Shown here: one piece after another, positions 48,042 to 57,080 of the stretch
Layout of the letters: each line of letters begins with the position of its first letter
How positions within the stretch are numbered: the stretch's first letter is position 1
Source of the DNA: UBA6623 sp965248235
GTDB taxonomy: Bacteria > Acidobacteriota > Terriglobia > Bryobacterales > UBA6623
Reading direction: 5' to 3'
DNA: 64,000 nt
Assembly (NCBI GenBank): GCA_965248235.1
Contig: CBDFIU010000004.1
Location: forward strand, 1,488,001-1,552,000
Notes under the pieces: model-generated
What the model was told of the DNA's origin: nothing
Databases searched by the model: none
Seen by the model: the letters and a program-made list of their open reading frames with translations, nothing else
Program-made: the position numbers and the translations under genes

Positions 48042-50462
48042 TCACGTCGACCGGGTCGTGCCGGCCGCCTGATGAAGTTTCCGGCGCAGCACTTCGCGGT
48101 AGTGCCGCTCGAGCTTGGCCGTGCGCCGCTCGGCGGACCAGTTTTGCTCGACCTCGCGGCGGGCGCGGCGGGCCATTTCGCGAGCTCGCCGGGGGTCGTC
48201 GAGCAGCGACAGCGTGGCGGCCGCGAAACTATCGGGCGTCTCGGCCAACTCGACGATTTCACCGCTCTCGCTCGCCAGACCTTCCGCCCCCAGAGCCGTC
48301 GAGACCGCGGGAATCCCCGCCGCGAACGCCTCGAGCAGCTTCACGCGAATCCCCGACCCGCTCAAGATCGGACAAACGAAGACGGCGCAACGCGCATACA
48401 GCTCTCGAATGTCCTCAACCCGCCCCAGAAACTCCACGCCCGGCGCGCTCATCGTCGCCGCGAAATTCGGAGGCGCTTGCGCGCCGGCCACCAGCAAGCG
48501 AGCGGCCGGCCGCGCCTCACGGACAGCCGGCAACACACGTTCGATGAAATGCGCGAGAGCGTGCCGGTTGGGCGGGTGTTGAAAACTGCCGACGAAAAGC
48601 AGCGTATCCGGCTCACGTCCCTCGTCGCTGTAGGGGTAGCGCGCCAAATCAATGGCCGCGCGCAAATCGTCACGAATCGGTGGGATACCGTTTCCGTTGT
48701 CGAGTTCCTCGCCGGCGCCGTTCGACCTCGCCCCTAGAAACGATTCCAGGTAACGCCGGTTTTCGGTCGTGCAAGTCTGTACGCCGTCGAAGCGCCGCAA
48801 CGCCCCCAACTCAAACCGCAGCGCGCGCAGATATTCATAGCTGTGCAGCAGCTTTTCCGCCGGGCTCGAAACCGTGCGCAAGCCGCTCGCCACCGACTGA
48901 AAGTAGACGTCGTGCTCGAATAGAAATGTCGCGATGCGGTCAAATGACTCGGCGTATCCGGCCAGTTGCGTGTAGTCGAGCTGAATAACGTCAATCTCGT
49001 TGACGTAGACGCCGCGGTGCAGGCGCCACCGAAAGTCGTCGCTCGCAAACTCCCGGGCCGCGTGCGGCACAAGGCCCCCCAGGCCCCCCAAGCGCTCGCG
49101 CCCGCGCACGACGAACTCCGCGTCGGCACAGATTTTCTCGAGCCCGCGGTTCCCCGCCAGGTCGCTCTCCTCGTCCAGCATCGCGAGGACGTGCAAGCGC
49201 GTCAACGGCGCCAGGTACCGCACGGTCTGGTTCATGAACAGCGCCCCGCCGTGCAAAGGCGGTTCGATCGGGTAGGGCGACGCGAACAAGACATTGAGCT
49301 TGTCGCGGTCCGGATCGGGCTGCTGAAAGCGATCTCGGAAATATCCGCCCAACGGCCGCCGAAAAGCCTCCCTGTCATCGACTACCGCAAAGCGGCGGGC
49401 ACGGTTGCGCGAGGCAAGGGCCCGCCCCAGTTGGCGAAAAGCACGCCATAGTGCCCCCGAGTTCGCGCGGGCCGTTTCCTCCCCGACCGACAACCGAATC
49501 CACAGCCCGGCGTAGAGCCAGACGAAATGCACGCCCAACAGCCGCCAATCGTGTAGGTTCTTCCAGGCGAAGAGCAGATGGTTCTTTTCGAGCGCACGGC
49601 GGATGAACGCGGCCGAAAAATGCTTCCCGATCGTCCCGCGATGATCGTGGTGAACAATGCTTCGAGGCTGGTAGAGAACCATCCAGCCCCGCTTCCAAGC
49701 GTTGTAGCTGATGTCGGTGTCTTCCAAATAGAAAGGTTCCCAGAGCGGGTCGAAGCCTCCAAGCGCGAGAAACTTTCGCCGGTCGTAGGCCGACGAACCG
49801 CCGCCCGCGTAGAAGGTGGGAAACAGATCCCGAACCCTCTCGTCGATCACGTGACCTACCGACAGACGCCCATTGCGCCACGAGGCCTGCGTCAGTCCGG
49901 TTTCCTCGCGCCGCTTGGCCGGATCGGTAAAAAAGATCTGCGATGACACCGCGAAGACCCGCGCGTCACGAAAGCCCTCGATCAGGGGGGTGAGAAAGTC
50001 AGGCTCGACGCGCATGTCGTTGTTGAGCAGGACAACGACATCATGGCGAGCCGCGCGCAAGCCGGCGTTCGACCCACCCCCAAAGCCGAGGTTGGTTTCC
50101 AACGCCAGAACGCGTACTTTCGGGAACTGCCGTCCGATCATTTCCCGCGTGCCGTCGGTCGAGGCGTTATCGACGACGAGAATTTCATGCTCCGGGTTGT
50201 CCGCGAGTGCGGCGATGACCGACGGCAAGTTGCGTTCAAGGTGTTCGCGGCCGTCCCAGGTAGGGATCACCACGCTGACGGCCGAACAGTCGACTTTTCC
50301 GCCTTCATCGGGCGGGTCGTCTTTCCGCCCGCGACCCGTCACCGAAACGAGTAGATCATTGACCGCAAGCGATAACGCCGCCGCCGCGGTAAGCAACGGC
50401 GCCGCGGTGAGCAGCAGGACGAATTCAACGACAGCCCGAAAAAACGCAATCATCGATTCCAT
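48042..50462 (-). CDS. two-domain glycosyltransferase (GT2 plus GT4-like)
   Basis: An 806-residue fusion. An N-terminal membrane helix (VVEFVLLLTAAPLLTAAAAL) is followed by a GT2 rhamnosyltransferase-like domain (SVVIPTWDGREHLERNLPSV, NNDMRVEPDF, GFDPLWEPFYLEDTD). From about residue 400 comes a GT-B fold, GT4-like domain (NVLFASPYPIEPPLHGG; DTLLFVGSFQHPPNRHA; ILSGSGIRVKLLEAFAAGIP). It probably adds two sugars during assembly of a surface glycan. It lies on the strand of the wzt and wzm homologues, separated by an intergenic repeat. Confidence 0.88.
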   Translation of the reverse strand: MESMIAFFRAVVEFVLLLTAAPLLTAAAALSLAVNDLLVSVTGRGRKDDPPDEGGKVDCSAVSVVIPTWDGREHLERNLPSVIAALADNPEHEILVVDNASTDGTREMIGRQFPKVRVLALETNLGFGGGSNAGLRAARHDVVVLLNNDMRVEPDFLTPLIEGFRDARVFAVSSQIFFTDPAKRREETGLTQASWRNGRLSVGHVIDERVRDLFPTFYAGGGSSAYDRRKFLALGGFDPLWEPFYLEDTDISYNAWKRGWMVLYQPRSIVHHDHRGTIGKHFSAAFIRRALEKNHLLFAWKNLHDWRLLGVHFVWLYAGLWIRLSVGEETARANSGALWRAFRQLGRALASRNRARRFAVVDDREAFRRPLGGYFRDRFQQPDPDRDKLNVLFASPYPIEPPLHGGALFMNQTVRYLAPLTRLHVLAMLDEESDLAGNRGLEKICADAEFVVRGRERLGGLGGLVPHAAREFASDDFRWRLHRGVYVNEIDVIQLDYTQLAGYAESFDRIATFLFEHDVYFQSVASGLRTVSSPAEKLLHSYEYLRALRFELGALRRFDGVQTCTTENRRYLESFLGARSNGAGEELDNGNGIPPIRDDLRAAIDLARYPYSDEGREPDTLLFVGSFQHPPNRHALAHFIERVLPAVREARPAARLLVAGAQAPPNFAATMSAPGVEFLGRVEDIRELYARCAVFVCPILSGSGIRVKLLEAFAAGIPAVSTALGAEGLASESGEIVELAETPDSFAAATLSLLDDPRRAREMARRARREVEQNWSAERRTAKLERHYREVLRRKLHQAAGTTRST

Positions 50463-50827
50463 GAGGAGATGGCCGGCTCAGCGACCGGAAAAAAATGGGG
50501 GCTGTGGCCGAGCGCCGCCCGAACAAATTCCTTTGCATCAATTACTCGCCCGGCGCGAAACGGACTCTTCCGAAAATCCCCTTTCGCGGGTATCGTAGAT
50601 TCCGTTTGCGCCCGCTGAAACCGCAAACCTCTACAGCCGCGAAGCGGCGGCGGGAATATAGCCCAGGGTGGAGCCGGAACGGCGGAACCCTGGGTTGAAT
50701 CTCCATCGGCGCGAGCCCTGAAAGGGCGGCGGGAGCCTCGCGATCGAGCCTTCGGCCCGTCAATGCCCATTTTCATGGCGGTAGCATGAATCCGCGGATT
50801 CATCGACATGGGCTGTCCCCGATTCCT
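50463..50827. repeat. 365-bp spacer with intergenic repeat and 18-bp palindrome
   Basis: The stretch 50630-50733 repeats the element of 13141-13250 (AGCCCAGGGTGGAGCCGGAA, ACCCTGGGT arm, GAGCCCTGAAAGGGCGGCGG). The perfect palindrome ATGAATCCGCGGATTCAT at 50786-50803 recurs, two bases shorter, at 3791-3806. No gene is seen. Confidence 0.65.
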
Positions 50828-52132
50828 TCACAGCCTCTCACTCACCAGCGAGTCCGCCAGGCGAGTGTTGATCTCGACCCGGCTCGGCAATCGGATATAA
50901 CCGTACACCGTGCTGTCGCCGCTGGCCATCGGCAACGTCAGCGCGTTGTCCACCCAGTCGCAGGTCTCATATCCATCCAACGGACCGTTGGCGACCGCCG
51001 GGGTGAACGAAAAATGGTCGGGGTGCAGTTCCGGCAACTCGAAGGCGAAATCGACGGTGTGAATATCACCCGGCGACATCGGAGGCACTTCGACGCCCTC
51101 GCTCAAGGTATTGATGCCCGCGAAATCGACGCCCAGGTGATTCCGCAAAATAAAGCCGACATTGGGCGACACCAGCGACTCGCGGGCCCGCACGCTGATG
51201 CGAACCCGCAACGAGGCATGCGGTTCGAGTAGCTGGACCGGGCGGCCTTGGTCGTCGACAACGGCGATGCCCAGGATTTCGGCCCGCCGATTGCCGTGGC
51301 GAAAATCGACGTGCGGAAGGGTCTCGATAACTTCAGGCGCGATCGACGGCGCCGAATCGTCTTCCCCGCAATTCTCCACCTCGTGCAGCTTGACGTAGGC
51401 GGCGTCCTTTTCCGCCATGTGGGCAAGATATTTTCCGATCACCGAAGCCGGATCGCCGATTTCGACAACGCGCCCGTGGTCGAGCCACAAGACTTCGGTC
51501 CCGATGGCCTTGACGTCAGCCATGCTGTGCGAGACGAAAACGATGGTCACTTCGTGCCGGCGCAGCTCGTGAATCTTCCGCATGCAGCGTTGCCGGAAGT
51601 AGTAGTCGCCGACCGAGAGAGCTTCGTCAACCAGCAAGATTTCCGGGTCCACATGAATCGCCACGGCGAACGCCAGCCGTACCAGCATCCCCGAAGAATA
51701 CGTCTTCACCGGTTGATCGATGAATTCCCCGATCTCGGCGAACTCGGTAATCTCGTCGAAGCGATCGCGAACCTCCTGGGTCGAGAGGCCCAGAATCGCC
51801 CCATTCAGAAAGACATTCTCGCGCCCGCTGAATTCAGCATTGAAGCCCGCTCCCAATTCGAGCAACGACGAGACACGACCGTGCACCTCCACCCGGCCGC
51901 TCGTTGGTCCGAAGATGCCCGCGGCCAGTTGCAGCGCCGTGCTCTTGCCCGAACCGTTTTCCCCGACCACGCAAAACGTGCTGCCCTTCGGGATTTCAAA
52001 CGAACAATCCCGCAACGCCCAAAAGTCACGGTGAAAACTCCGCCGCCCCAGGAAAACGAGTTCCTTGAGCCGGTCGCCCGGCGCCGCGTACACCGGGTAG
52101 CTTTTCGAAACATTATGGAAGGCGAGGGACAT
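50828..52132 (-). CDS. wzt: ABC transporter ATPase for polysaccharide export (Wzt type)
   Basis: A 434-residue ATPase. Nucleotide-binding domain at 1-240: Walker A GENGSGKST, signature YSSGMLVRLAFAVAI, Walker B EILLVDEALSVGD. A C-terminal beta-sandwich (about 285-430) matches the Wzt C-terminal domain, which in characterised systems recognises the modified non-reducing end of the O-antigen before export. Its permease partner is the next gene upstream on this strand. Confidence 0.92.
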   Translation of the reverse strand: MSLAFHNVSKSYPVYAAPGDRLKELVFLGRRSFHRDFWALRDCSFEIPKGSTFCVVGENGSGKSTALQLAAGIFGPTSGRVEVHGRVSSLLELGAGFNAEFSGRENVFLNGAILGLSTQEVRDRFDEITEFAEIGEFIDQPVKTYSSGMLVRLAFAVAIHVDPEILLVDEALSVGDYYFRQRCMRKIHELRRHEVTIVFVSHSMADVKAIGTEVLWLDHGRVVEIGDPASVIGKYLAHMAEKDAAYVKLHEVENCGEDDSAPSIAPEVIETLPHVDFRHGNRRAEILGIAVVDDQGRPVQLLEPHASLRVRISVRARESLVSPNVGFILRNHLGVDFAGINTLSEGVEVPPMSPGDIHTVDFAFELPELHPDHFSFTPAVANGPLDGYETCDWVDNALTLPMASGDSTVYGYIRLPSRVEINTRLADSLVSERL

Positions 52133-52135
52133 GAG

Positions 52136-52268
52136 TTGGTGAACCGTGAACCGTTAGCCGTTAACCGTGGGCCGCGCCGGCAATGTTCGATCCTCTTCTA
52201 TCATCTTTGCTGCCGAACTGAAGTTCAACCGATTCGACTCGTTCGGTTCACGGTTCACGGCCAACGGC
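52136..52268. repeat. inverted repeat between the wzm and wzt genes
   Basis: GGTGAACCGTGAACCG at 52139-52154 pairs with CGGTTCACGGTTCAC at about 52241-52255. Direct repeats of the AACCGTTAACCG type surround them. The same wording (GCCGTGAGCCGTCAAC) reappears just before the permease start. It is non-coding. Confidence 0.5.
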
Positions 52269-52274
52269 TCCCGA

Positions 52275-53081
52275 TCAAAGCACATCCGCGAAACCCCGCT
52301 TGGTATACCGGAAAAAAAGCCCGCCCGCCACGAAGGCCGTCACCGCGAATGCCGCAAGCGCCAAAAAGTCCGTCGCCGAGGGCAGTCCCGCGCCAAGAAT
52401 GCATTCGCGGTAACCCCGCACGACATAAGTCAGCGGGTTCAACCGCAGCACGCCCGACACGGCTTCCGGAAACTGCCCTTCAAACAAAAAGATCGGCGTT
52501 AGCCAAAACCACGCCGTGAGAATGACCGAAAGCACCTGCGCCGTGTCCCGAAGATACACGTTGAGGGCCGCCGCGATCCACGCCAGCCCGAGACTCAGCA
52601 GCCCAACCAAAACAAAGTAACCCGGCAGCAACAACAACGCCGCGCTGATGTGATGGTCGCGAACCCCAACAATGACGATCAGCAGCACCAGCGCCAACAT
52701 ATGGCTGATCCAAGTGGAAAGAAAAATACTGAGCGGGACGACCTCAGCCGGGAAAACCGTCTTCTTGATCAGATTCGCGTACTCCACCAGCGAAGACGAC
52801 GACCGCTGCAAGGTTTCCGAAAACAGCAGCCACGGCAGCATTCCCGCGAAGAGAAACAGCGGATAGCTGTCGGTCACCTCGCCGCGCGGCAAGCGCATGC
52901 CGAAGGCGTAGGCGAAGACAAACGTATAGACGGCCAGCAGCACCAACGGATGAACGACGCCCCACAACCACCCCACGGCCGAGCCCACATAGCGCTGCTC
53001 GAAATCGCGCCGCACCAACTGGTACACAAGGCTGCGATTGTTGACCAGGTTCCGCAGAAAAAATGTTCCAGGGAGACGCAT
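52275..53081 (-). CDS. wzm: ABC-2 type permease for polysaccharide export (Wzm type)
   Basis: A 268-residue inner-membrane permease with about six membrane helices. The N-terminal amphipathic segment (YQLVRRDFEQRYVGSAVGWL) precedes VVHPLVLLAVYTFVFAYAF, and the family motif LNPLTYVVRGYRECIL is near the C-terminus. ATG 53081 starts the conserved region; an ATG 8 codons upstream is also possible. It pairs with the Wzt ATPase to move an undecaprenyl-linked glycan across the membrane. Confidence 0.92.
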   Translation of the reverse strand: MRLPGTFFLRNLVNNRSLVYQLVRRDFEQRYVGSAVGWLWGVVHPLVLLAVYTFVFAYAFGMRLPRGEVTDSYPLFLFAGMLPWLLFSETLQRSSSSLVEYANLIKKTVFPAEVVPLSIFLSTWISHMLALVLLIVIVGVRDHHISAALLLLPGYFVLVGLLSLGLAWIAAALNVYLRDTAQVLSVILTAWFWLTPIFLFEGQFPEAVSGVLRLNPLTYVVRGYRECILGAGLPSATDFLALAAFAVTAFVAGGLFFRYTKRGFADVL

Positions 53082-53959
53082 TTCGGTAAAGCCGTGAGCC
53101 GTCAACTATGAGCCGCGGGTCGTGCACGGCCTTTCCTATCATCGCAGGGTCGGCGGAGGCAGAACACATCGGCGTGCGCCCCTCGAACATTCCGACGGTT
53201 CATCTTGGGTTCGTTTCGCACGGATGGTTTGAGGCTGGGTTGGGATGCCGCGGGCAGAGGTCGCCTGGACGGCTATGGGCACGCGGCGAGTCGGGGCCGT
53301 GGGTGCCCGCGGCGGTCTCAGCAAGGGGCGGCTGTCAACGAGTCTCGACCTGCCGGCTCGGCTGTCGGTTTGGCGTTGATTCTCGCCCCTTGAGCGGGAC
53401 CGGCCGATCTGGAGGGGTTCTCTTAACATGTTGATATCACGGTGGATAGAATCATCTTGGCTTCGTTTCGCAACATTCGCTTCACGGCATTTGGCGGGCT
53501 GCGGCTTTGGTTCCTATTTTCTTTCCCGTGCTTACGGTTGACGGTCCTGGATTTGGGTGTTTCGGGCTCAGGATAACGGGCTTGTCAAGCCGGTTTTGGC
53601 CGAGTTGAGCACGGTCGTGTCGGACCGGGTCAGGGCGAGTTCGAGAGGTGGGCGCTATCGTGTGTCCACGATGGCAGCGACCAAATTTTCGTCATAGTCC
53701 GAGCAGCACGGCCGCGCCAGGCCCCCGAACGACCGGTCTTGCCGGTCGTTCGCCCCGGAGGAGGTTGCGCGTTGGGACTGGGTCCGGCCCTTGCGGGACC
53801 GGCACAGTATTAATCGAGGTGCGTTAGATCTGCGTGAACGCCCTTGGAGGGGCTATTGCGGGGCCGGTTCCAGCGGGCAGGGTGAAGATTCTTTATTCGG
53901 GAGTTGTCCCCGATCTCCGCCCCAGGAGGGTAGTTTATCGCGGCGGAAAGGTCCCGGAA
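53082..53959. other. 878-bp region without a recognisable gene, with strong hairpins
   Basis: No frame in this stretch looks protein-like on either strand. It holds a perfect 11-bp inverted repeat (53726-53752) and a second hairpin near 53783-53802 (GGTCC...GGACC). Composition and word use differ from the neighbouring genes. It marks the left edge of the accessory island. Confidence 0.5.
53726..53752. repeat. perfect hairpin CGAACGACCGG / CCGGTCGTTCG
   Basis: Eleven paired bases around a 5-base loop (TCTTG), about 210 bp upstream of the disrupted island gene. No T-run follows on the plus strand, so it is not a standard terminator. It may be a recombination site or RNA structure. Confidence 0.5.
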
Positions 53960-54151
53960 ATGGCGAAAAAGAAGAACGCTGCAAAGAAAGCATCGAAGAA
54001 GGCGAAAAAGCGCCGAGGAGCGACAATCAACCGCCCATATCCACGCGTGCCGCTGGAAGAAGCCTTGCAAGTTCCGCAGGCCCTAAAGGATAAGAACGGT
54101 GGGAACCCGTGGCCACCTGAGCAGGTTGCCGAAGCGCTTGACATGTCGAAA
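53960..54151 (+). pseudogene. fragment 1 of a winged-helix/deoxyribosyltransferase-like gene
   Basis: This N-terminal part begins with a lysine-rich tail (MAKKKNAAKKASKKAKKRRG) and continues NRPYPRVPLEEALQVPQALK and NPWPPEQVAEALDMSK, the first helices of a winged-helix-like module. GAAAGG lies 9 bases before ATG 53960. At 54152 an IS1380-family element interrupts the frame. Joined to 55818, after removing the element and one CGAAA, the codons read ALDMSKTAMRFFYIAA without a gap. Confidence 0.75.
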
Positions 54152-55812
54152 CCAGGATTTCCGATTTGGCTCCTCTGACGGCACGAGTCTACACCCTCAC
54201 CCGGCGAAGCGCAACCATTTCTCCACCCGAAAGAGGCGGCGGCTGAGGCGGGACCGATCGAGCCCCCTTCTTGCCCCTCATGGGGGCTGATCCGCCGCTG
54301 CGAAGTCAATTTCGCGGACACCCCTCCGAGCTTCCGTCCTCAGTACACAGATTTCGCATTCGCCAAGTGCGGTGCTAACCACCCGGCACAGGCAGCGCCC
54401 AGATCCTCCGCAGCATGTCGCCAAACAGCCGCCGGTTCAGATGTCCCTCGGCCAAGAGCAACCAGTAGTACCGCGCGTGCTTGACCAATCTGCCGCCGGT
54501 CTTCATCAACCGCTGCTGCAAGCTCGTCAGTGACCACGTCTTGATCCTGTGCGGCAACCCGAGTCGCCGCCACAGGTTGCCCAGGTTGTAGGCCGGCACG
54601 CTTAACTGCAAGCGCACCTCGTTCGCCCGGAAGCGATGGCACGACAGCCGCGTCCAGTGCGTCGCTTGCTTACCTTCTTTGATCCACTGCTCCGCCGTGC
54701 CGCGCTTGTTGTAGAAACGCACCACCGACCGGCTTGGCAAGCTCATGTTCGTCACGATAAAACCGACGCGCGCGAATAGCTCGCCCTGGTGGTGCTCGAC
54801 CTTGGCGACAACTCGTCTCGGCCCCTTCCAGCTCTCCGCCTGATAGCGAAAGCTCTTGTAGCGCACTAGCGGCTTGCGGCCGGGCCTCCCCGGCGGACGA
54901 AACAGGATGTCTTCGATCTCCAGCTCCAGGTTCTTATTGGCCGGAATGCGGATCGCGTAGTCCGCGCCGCGCTCCTCCAGCGCCTCGTAGATCTCCGGCT
55001 TGGCAAAGGCGGCATCGCCCCGGAAGGCGACCTGCTTGCCCGCAGCCTGTTGGCGCTCGATCTCCGGCAACAATAGCTCATCCCAGTCCTCGGCGCTGTG
55101 CACGTTGCCGGGACGCAGCTTGGCAGCGAGGCAATCACCATGACCGTTGAACAAAAGCAACGGGTGGTAGCAGACCGACTCGAAGTGTCCGTTGTAGGCA
55201 CTGCCTTCCTGTTGGCCATGGACCGGACTCTCGGTGGAGTCCATGTCCAGAACGACCCGCTCGGAGTCGTCGAACGCCTCCGCTTGCCCGACCAGCTCTC
55301 GGTTCAGCGCCATCAGCCCCAGCAGGTTCTCTTCGCTCGCCAGCATCTCCGTCTCGAAGCCGTGCAGCGTCGAGGTTAAGGCCGCACCGCGATCCCAGAT
55401 CTTCTGCGAGCCGATCAAGCGAAACGTCGGGTCAGCCGACACTCGGACGGCGTCGTTGACGTCCTCGTAGCCTGCCAAGCGGCTGTAGATCGACTGCCGC
55501 AACAGATCAGCGAGCGTGAACTGCTTGTTGGTGCCTTGCCGGGAGTCGCTGAGATGCTCGTCAATCAGTTCTCCGAGAGCGAGCCGTTCGTCCAGTTCGC
55601 GAACCAAAATCAGGCCACCGTCGGAAGTGACGTGCGATCCCTGGAAATCGACTTTCAACGAGCCGTTGAAACTTAGCTGGAATGGCTTGGTTTGTTTTTC
55701 ACCCATTGGGTGTTGGCCTCCATGGCGTCCTCAGCGGGCTCTAGCCCCTATGAATAAAGACGCTCAAGGCCGCCGGAAGGTCGAGAGGTCTGAATCAAAT
55801 TGGAAATGCGGG
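54152..55812 (-). mobile_element. IS1380-family insertion sequence with 5-bp target duplication
   Basis: The element is 1,661 bp. Terminal inverted repeats of about 21 bp match at 16 positions: the left end starts CCAGGATTTCCGATTTGG and the right end, read inward, CCCGCATTTCCAATTTGA. They are flanked by the direct repeat CGAAA (54147-54151 and 55813-55817). Starting with CC, the size, and a 4-5 bp duplication all fit IS1380. The single transposase gene is on the minus strand. The 220 bp between the left end and the transposase stop carry nothing else. Confidence 0.88.
54375..55706 (-). CDS. IS1380-family transposase
   Basis: A 443-residue DDE transposase. Family features are the N-terminal SHVTSDGGLILVRELDERL, VVLDMDSTESPVHGQQEG (first Asp), FRGDAAFAKPEIYEALEERG (second Asp region) and RFYNKRGTAEQWIKEGKQA (YNxRGxxEQxIKEGK, catalytic Glu). 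It appears complete, so the element may still be active. Confidence 0.95.
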   Translation of the reverse strand: MGEKQTKPFQLSFNGSLKVDFQGSHVTSDGGLILVRELDERLALGELIDEHLSDSRQGTNKQFTLADLLRQSIYSRLAGYEDVNDAVRVSADPTFRLIGSQKIWDRGAALTSTLHGFETEMLASEENLLGLMALNRELVGQAEAFDDSERVVLDMDSTESPVHGQQEGSAYNGHFESVCYHPLLLFNGHGDCLAAKLRPGNVHSAEDWDELLLPEIERQQAAGKQVAFRGDAAFAKPEIYEALEERGADYAIRIPANKNLELEIEDILFRPPGRPGRKPLVRYKSFRYQAESWKGPRRVVAKVEHHQGELFARVGFIVTNMSLPSRSVVRFYNKRGTAEQWIKEGKQATHWTRLSCHRFRANEVRLQLSVPAYNLGNLWRRLGLPHRIKTWSLTSLQQRLMKTGGRLVKHARYYWLLLAEGHLNRRLFGDMLRRIWALPVPGG

Positions 55813-56044
55813 CGAAAACCGCCATGCGGTTTTTCTACATCGCAGCGGCATCGCGTGACTTTGGCCTAACCCAAGGCGGTAGGGACAGTGCGCAAATATC
55901 TCTGACTGAGTTCGGCAAGGAACTCGTGTACGCCGGGGACAAAGAGGCCGAACACAGGCTGAAACTGGAAGCCTTCAGACGAGTGAGTATCTTCAACAAG
56001 GTCCTCGAATACTACCAGGGAAGTTCCCTTCCCGAAATGAAGTA
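55813..56044 (+). pseudogene. fragment 2 of the disrupted island gene
   Basis: This piece continues fragment 1 with a winged-helix pattern: TAMRFFYIAAASRDFGLTQG, ISLTEFGKELVYAGD and KVLEYYQGSSLPEMK. It is cut by the second IS1595 copy at 56045, where the next codon would start TA(C/T), a Tyr as expected after EMK. The module resembles DNA- or nucleotide-sensing N-terminal regions of bacterial proteins that end in a deoxyribosyltransferase-like domain. Confidence 0.7.
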
Positions 56045-57080
56045 GATGGGTATTTACTTGACTCAGGTGACCACAAGATGTAGGATCGGGGAAATGGAAG
56101 ATTATCCTCGGAATCTGGCCGAGTTCGAGGCGCGTTTCGCCACCGAGCAGGCCTGTCGAGAGTATCTGTGTCAACTCCGCTGGCCGGAGGGTTTTCGTTG
56201 TCCGCGATGCGGGCACGACAAAGCGTGGGCGGTGCGGACAGCGCTGCTGGAGTGCGCCGGCTGCGGGCATCAAGCTTCTCCAACGGCGGGCACAATATTT
56301 CAAGACACCCGCCAACCCCTCCAGAGTTGGTTTCGAGCCATGTGGTGGCTCACGAGCCAGAAGAACGGGGCGAGCGCGCTGGGCTTGCAGCGGGTGTTGG
56401 GCCTGGGCAGCTACAAAACGGCCTGGACTTGGTTGCATAAGCTCCGGCGCGCCATGGTGCGGCCCGGACGCGATCGGCTCAGCGGGCGCGTGGAGGTTGA
56501 CGAGACTTACTTAGGAGGCTTGGAGGAGGGCGTGCGCGGTCGCCAAACCGACGCTAAGGCGCTGATTGTAGTAGCGGCCGAGGAAGATGGTGCCGGCATC
56601 GGGCGGGTTCGGATACGCACCATTCCCAACGCCTCCGGGGACAGCTTGATGGCCTTCGTCGGCGAGTCGATCGAACCCGGCAGCGTGGTCCATACCGACG
56701 GTTGGCTGGGATACGAACCGCTCGAAGGCGACGGCTATCGCCACGAGGTGAGCTACCTGGAGGGGCAACCGGCGCGCGCCTCGAAACTGCTCCCCCGGGT
56801 GCACCGCGTGGTGTCGTTAGTGAAGCGCTGGATACTGGGCACGCATCAAGGAGCGGTCAGTCACGAGCATCTCGACTCCTACCTCGACGAATTCGCCTTC
56901 CGCTTCAACCGCCGCAAGTCCAGAAGTCGAGGCAAGCTCTTTTACCGCCTGGTTCAACAGGCCGTCGCCGTGCCACCGGCACCCTACAAATCGCTGGTCG
57001 GAGGCACCGCGACACGCGCTACGGACGACCACAACATGTAGGGGCTATTTCCCAATACCTGAGTCAAGTAAATACCCATC
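56045..57080 (+). mobile_element. IS1595-family insertion sequence, copy 2 (no target duplication)
   Basis: A 1,036-bp element with perfect 24-bp inverted repeats (56045-56068, 57057-57080). It is nearly identical to 9771-10806; I see one base difference in the left repeat. The flanks ATGAAGTA and TCATGCCA do not match, so there is no 8-bp duplication. Together with the missing middle of the host gene this suggests an element-associated deletion. Confidence 0.93.
56094..57041 (+). CDS. IS1595-family (ISXO2-like) transposase, copy 2
   Basis: Identical in sequence to the transposase at 9820-10767: a zinc ribbon (CPRCGHDKAW...CAGCGHQA) followed by the DDE domain (VEVDETYLGG, VHTDGWLGYEPL). It is complete. 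Confidence 0.93.
   Translation: MEDYPRNLAEFEARFATEQACREYLCQLRWPEGFRCPRCGHDKAWAVRTALLECAGCGHQASPTAGTIFQDTRQPLQSWFRAMWWLTSQKNGASALGLQRVLGLGSYKTAWTWLHKLRRAMVRPGRDRLSGRVEVDETYLGGLEEGVRGRQTDAKALIVVAAEEDGAGIGRVRIRTIPNASGDSLMAFVGESIEPGSVVHTDGWLGYEPLEGDGYRHEVSYLEGQPARASKLLPRVHRVVSLVKRWILGTHQGAVSHEHLDSYLDEFAFRFNRRKSRSRGKLFYRLVQQAVAVPPAPYKSLVGGTATRATDDHNM

Noticed and set aside
48966..49451. Plus-strand frame opposite the two-domain glycosyltransferase
   Set aside because: Antisense shadow; composition follows the codon pattern of the minus-strand gene.
9770..57080. The two direct IS1595 copies as ends of a 47-kb composite transposon
   Set aside because: The interval is full of housekeeping genes, and copy 1 has its own 8-bp duplication, showing it inserted alone.
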